From Cytobacillus sp. NCCP-133 (GTDB lineage Bacteria > Bacillota > Bacilli > Bacillales > Cytobacillaceae), in assembly GCF_026011715.1 (NCBI RefSeq), contig NZ_BRVM01000021.1:1-61920 (forward strand): a stretch of 61,920 nucleotides of DNA. Reading direction: 5' to 3'. The translations under genes and the position numbers were made by a program. The notes beneath the pieces were generated by a model. The model worked only from the letters and a program-made list of their open reading frames with translations. It was not told where the DNA came from and did no database searches. This document shows positions 59,941-61,920 of the stretch, in pieces. Positions within the stretch are counted from its first letter, which is position 1; each line of letters opens with the position of its first letter.

Positions 59941-61506
59941 TTATCTGAACTGGAACATCTGACTCTTCACATTCTCCACAATCGGCAACCTTTCAAGCTG
60001 CATAGCGGAAATCCGTAATTTTTCCAAGACAGGCTTTAGGATCAGGTAGGTGCTTTGTGTCACCCATACTTCTCGAGGGCTGGCTTGGATGTGATTTACT
60101 AGTTGAATAAATGCCATTTGAATTCTCGCCTCTCTGTCTTCTTTCGAGAACAAATCGTGAAAGACAACAGTATGTCCTTTTCTCTCGGCAGCCAAAAAGA
60201 CTTCAGGAAAATAGGGCTTATCATCAGGTGAATCCTGAACGGCGTTTAGCGTGTAAAAAACCCCAATCTCAAGCGGAGTGTTATATTTCTTCTTTATGGA
60301 CTTTACTCTTTGAAGGTCCAGGTCACTAATCAGAAGCTTGCTTGACTCTCGGGCTGCATCCTCCGCCAAGACAGGGATGATCTTATCCGTCCATACCACC
60401 TCGCCTTGTTTTCTTGCCGGCACTTGTGCATAGCAAGTGTCACGCTGACTGAAGCGATCGGCAATTTCCAAGCCTTCCTTCACCTTATAGCAGACGTCGA
60501 ACGCCCGTTCTAATATAATCGAGAACCATTCTGCTTCTTCATCTGATAAAAACCAGGGATGGTAGCCTGGAACCAGGCTGCGGAATAACGGCCATTTATT
60601 TTTCCCGCGGAATGAAATACCTTCCGCTTTAATGATGTCATAATCTTCCGGTGAAAGCGCGTTGCGATTGTCAAAGCTTAATACCATACTCCGATTTTCA
60701 AAAAAGGCAGCTTCGTTATCATACTTCCCGCTTAAAACGCCCTTTAAATATTGAAGCCCTTCATTTCCGATAAAAGCAGCCAGCCCAAACTCTTGCCCGG
60801 CTGCTCCCATGATCGAACAATACGCAAGCTCGCCGCTCTCCGGATGCTGCACCGCAAAAATCTGGTCATCGTCAAGCCACTGCCAAAGAGCCTGCTCATT
60901 AAACTCCTTAGCAAGCTGCAACAGCCTCCTGCGGTTACTCCCATTCCTATGATGATCTTCCTGCACCTGGGCTGCACTCTCTGCCGTACGGGCAATTGAA
61001 GTTAGAGCATCGTTAATGTCCGCCTGCAGCTCTTTCGGGTTCAGCTCCTCCCTCTCCCCTTCACCTTCCCAGAATCCGCCGCTATCCTCTGCAGCAGGCC
61101 CCCGCATGGCTTTCACACAGTACGGATAGGTATGGCCCGGCTCCACGGGAAGAATTTTCTCCAGCACAATCTCATGCCGCCAATCATCACCGAAATCGTA
61201 CACATAAACAAGCTTGTCCTTCTCCTTCACAAGCCAATTGGATAGTTTCTCTTCCCGCTCATCAAACTCATATTCTGAGAAAAATACCTGTTCTTCGTCA
61301 TTGACTCCGATGGAAATGAACCTGTCGGTCAGCCTCATCCCGTTCGTCTTTCTTGCCTCAAAACAATGCAAATGGTAACCCTGCCAATCAAATGCCAGTT
61401 GAATCGTTTCATGAAGCTCCGGCAGCATCAATTCACTATCCACCAGCAGCCTGCGCCAAATCGGCGGACTTGTATGCTGAAGCAGGATTTTTAATTGGTA
61501 GATCAT
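59941..61506 (-). CDS. Plasmid pRiA4b ORF-3 family protein with a C-terminal extension
   Basis: A 521-residue protein. The N-terminal third is pRiA4b ORF-3-like: MIYQLKILLQHTSPPIWRRL (1-20), LHETIQLAFDWQGYHLHCF (about 31-49), YVYDFGDDWRHEIVLEKILP (about 101-120) and GGFWEGEG. The remainder (about 180-521) is a separate conserved region I do not recognise, perhaps of the DUF6930 type. The ORF-3 name is historical; a function is not known. Ribosome binding site is weak. Monocistronic, flanked by repeats. Confidence 0.75.
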   Translation of the reverse strand: MIYQLKILLQHTSPPIWRRLLVDSELMLPELHETIQLAFDWQGYHLHCFEARKTNGMRLTDRFISIGVNDEEQVFFSEYEFDEREEKLSNWLVKEKDKLVYVYDFGDDWRHEIVLEKILPVEPGHTYPYCVKAMRGPAAEDSGGFWEGEGEREELNPKELQADINDALTSIARTAESAAQVQEDHHRNGSNRRRLLQLAKEFNEQALWQWLDDDQIFAVQHPESGELAYCSIMGAAGQEFGLAAFIGNEGLQYLKGVLSGKYDNEAAFFENRSMVLSFDNRNALSPEDYDIIKAEGISFRGKNKWPLFRSLVPGYHPWFLSDEEAEWFSIILERAFDVCYKVKEGLEIADRFSQRDTCYAQVPARKQGEVVWTDKIIPVLAEDAARESSKLLISDLDLQRVKSIKKKYNTPLEIGVFYTLNAVQDSPDDKPYFPEVFLAAERKGHTVVFHDLFSKEDREARIQMAFIQLVNHIQASPREVWVTQSTYLILKPVLEKLRISAMQLERLPIVENVKSQMFQFR

Positions 61507-61920
61507 AAAAAACCTCTTTTCAATAAAGTGTATACGACCATTATGGAAAAAAATGCGGAAAAATAAAAGTATTTGGAGTTTGTTAAAGTGTAATATATAA
61601 AATTCTGCCGTTTTAAGAGCAAAAAAACCTATGAATCGGCTGACTTAAAGTTCGATTTACAAATTGCGGTCACCCTATTACGATACATATAAGAAGTAAA
61701 GTATTATTTAGGGAATATATATTGAGGGATTTTGTGGATGAAGTCAAAGCTAGAAAAAATCATGGAATGGTATGAAGTCAATTGGATTGTCAAAAAGTCA
61801 TGAAAAATGATTTCGACTAACACTGGAAGTGAAAAACGGGGAATGTGGGGTCAGCGTATAATGGCAAATAAGTCAAGGGTCCAATTAAGATAAAAAAGAC
61901 CGACCTTAAGCAGAACTCTC
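61507..61920. other. Right edge of the window
   Basis: No supported gene. A 21-codon frame at 61739-61804 (MKSKLEKIMEWYEVNWIVKKS) lacks a clear ribosome binding site and matches nothing known to me. A gene start may lie just outside the window. Confidence 0.35.

Overview
The window looks like a chromosome segment of a spore-forming member of the Bacillaceae (Mesobacillus/Cytobacillus/Bacillus-like). The backbone is the conserved run hpf - secA - prfB - yitT-type gene - cccB - ftsE - ftsX - M23 hydrolase - ctpB - minJ, all on the minus strand and ordered as I remember it from Bacillus subtilis. Spore-related genes (ctpB, a LysM/GH18 cortex-lytic-type enzyme, a Spo0M-like protein), AGGAGG-type ribosome binding sites and frequent TTG/GTG starts fit this assignment.

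Layout. (1) 79-8686: a Tn3-family transposon with resolvase, transposase and long subterminal inverted repeats. Its cargo is a lactococcin 972-type bacteriocin with a DUF1430 membrane protein, an ABC ATPase and a small membrane protein. A decayed second resolvase lies between cargo and transposition genes. (2) 8800-21500: NRDE protein, AI-2E-type exporter, LysM/GH18 enzyme, minJ, ctpB, M23 hydrolase, ftsX, ftsE, cccB, yitT-type gene. (3) 21700-43500: a roughly 22 kb metabolic island sitting between the yitT-type gene and prfB. It carries a nickel-pincer-nucleotide cofactor factory (larB, a split larC, larE, nickel importer), a LarA-type racemase/epimerase homologue, a TRAP transporter, three dehydratase systems (IlvD/YjhG-type, galactonate-type, UxaA-type), a 2-keto-3-deoxy-pentonate dehydratase-like protein, a semialdehyde dehydrogenase, 2-keto-3-deoxy-sugar-acid kinase and aldolases, an IclR regulator and several gene remnants. 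(4) 43695-47597: prfB with its programmed frameshift, and secA. (5) 48000-58900: accessory genes between secA and hpf: a NERD protein, a SEC-C/HTH protein, DUF1028, two half-size chromate transporters, a gamma-glutamyltransferase-like protein, a manganese-type riboswitch ahead of a 42-residue basic protein, Spo0M-like, and a BMP lipoprotein paired with a chemoreceptor. (6) hpf and a pRiA4b ORF-3-type protein close the window.

How the island would work (inference): TRAP proteins import a sugar acid. The LarA homologue, charged with the nickel cofactor made by the neighbouring lar genes, would correct the stereochemistry at the hydroxyl-bearing C2. Stereospecific dehydratases make 2-keto-3-deoxy acids. 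These either go through kinase plus KDPG-type aldolase, or are dehydrated and oxidised through a semialdehyde to 2-oxoglutarate (Weimberg-type).

The strongest leads for new biology are: (a) the LarA homologue embedded in sugar-acid catabolism, with larC split into two genes on opposite strands; (b) a yybP-ykoY (Mn2+) riboswitch with two mutually exclusive tandem terminators ahead of a tiny FbpA/B-like basic protein; (c) six intergenic arrays with different cores but the same 20-21 bp (two helical turns) period; (d) an approximately 80 bp dispersed element that repeatedly ends on intrinsic terminators.
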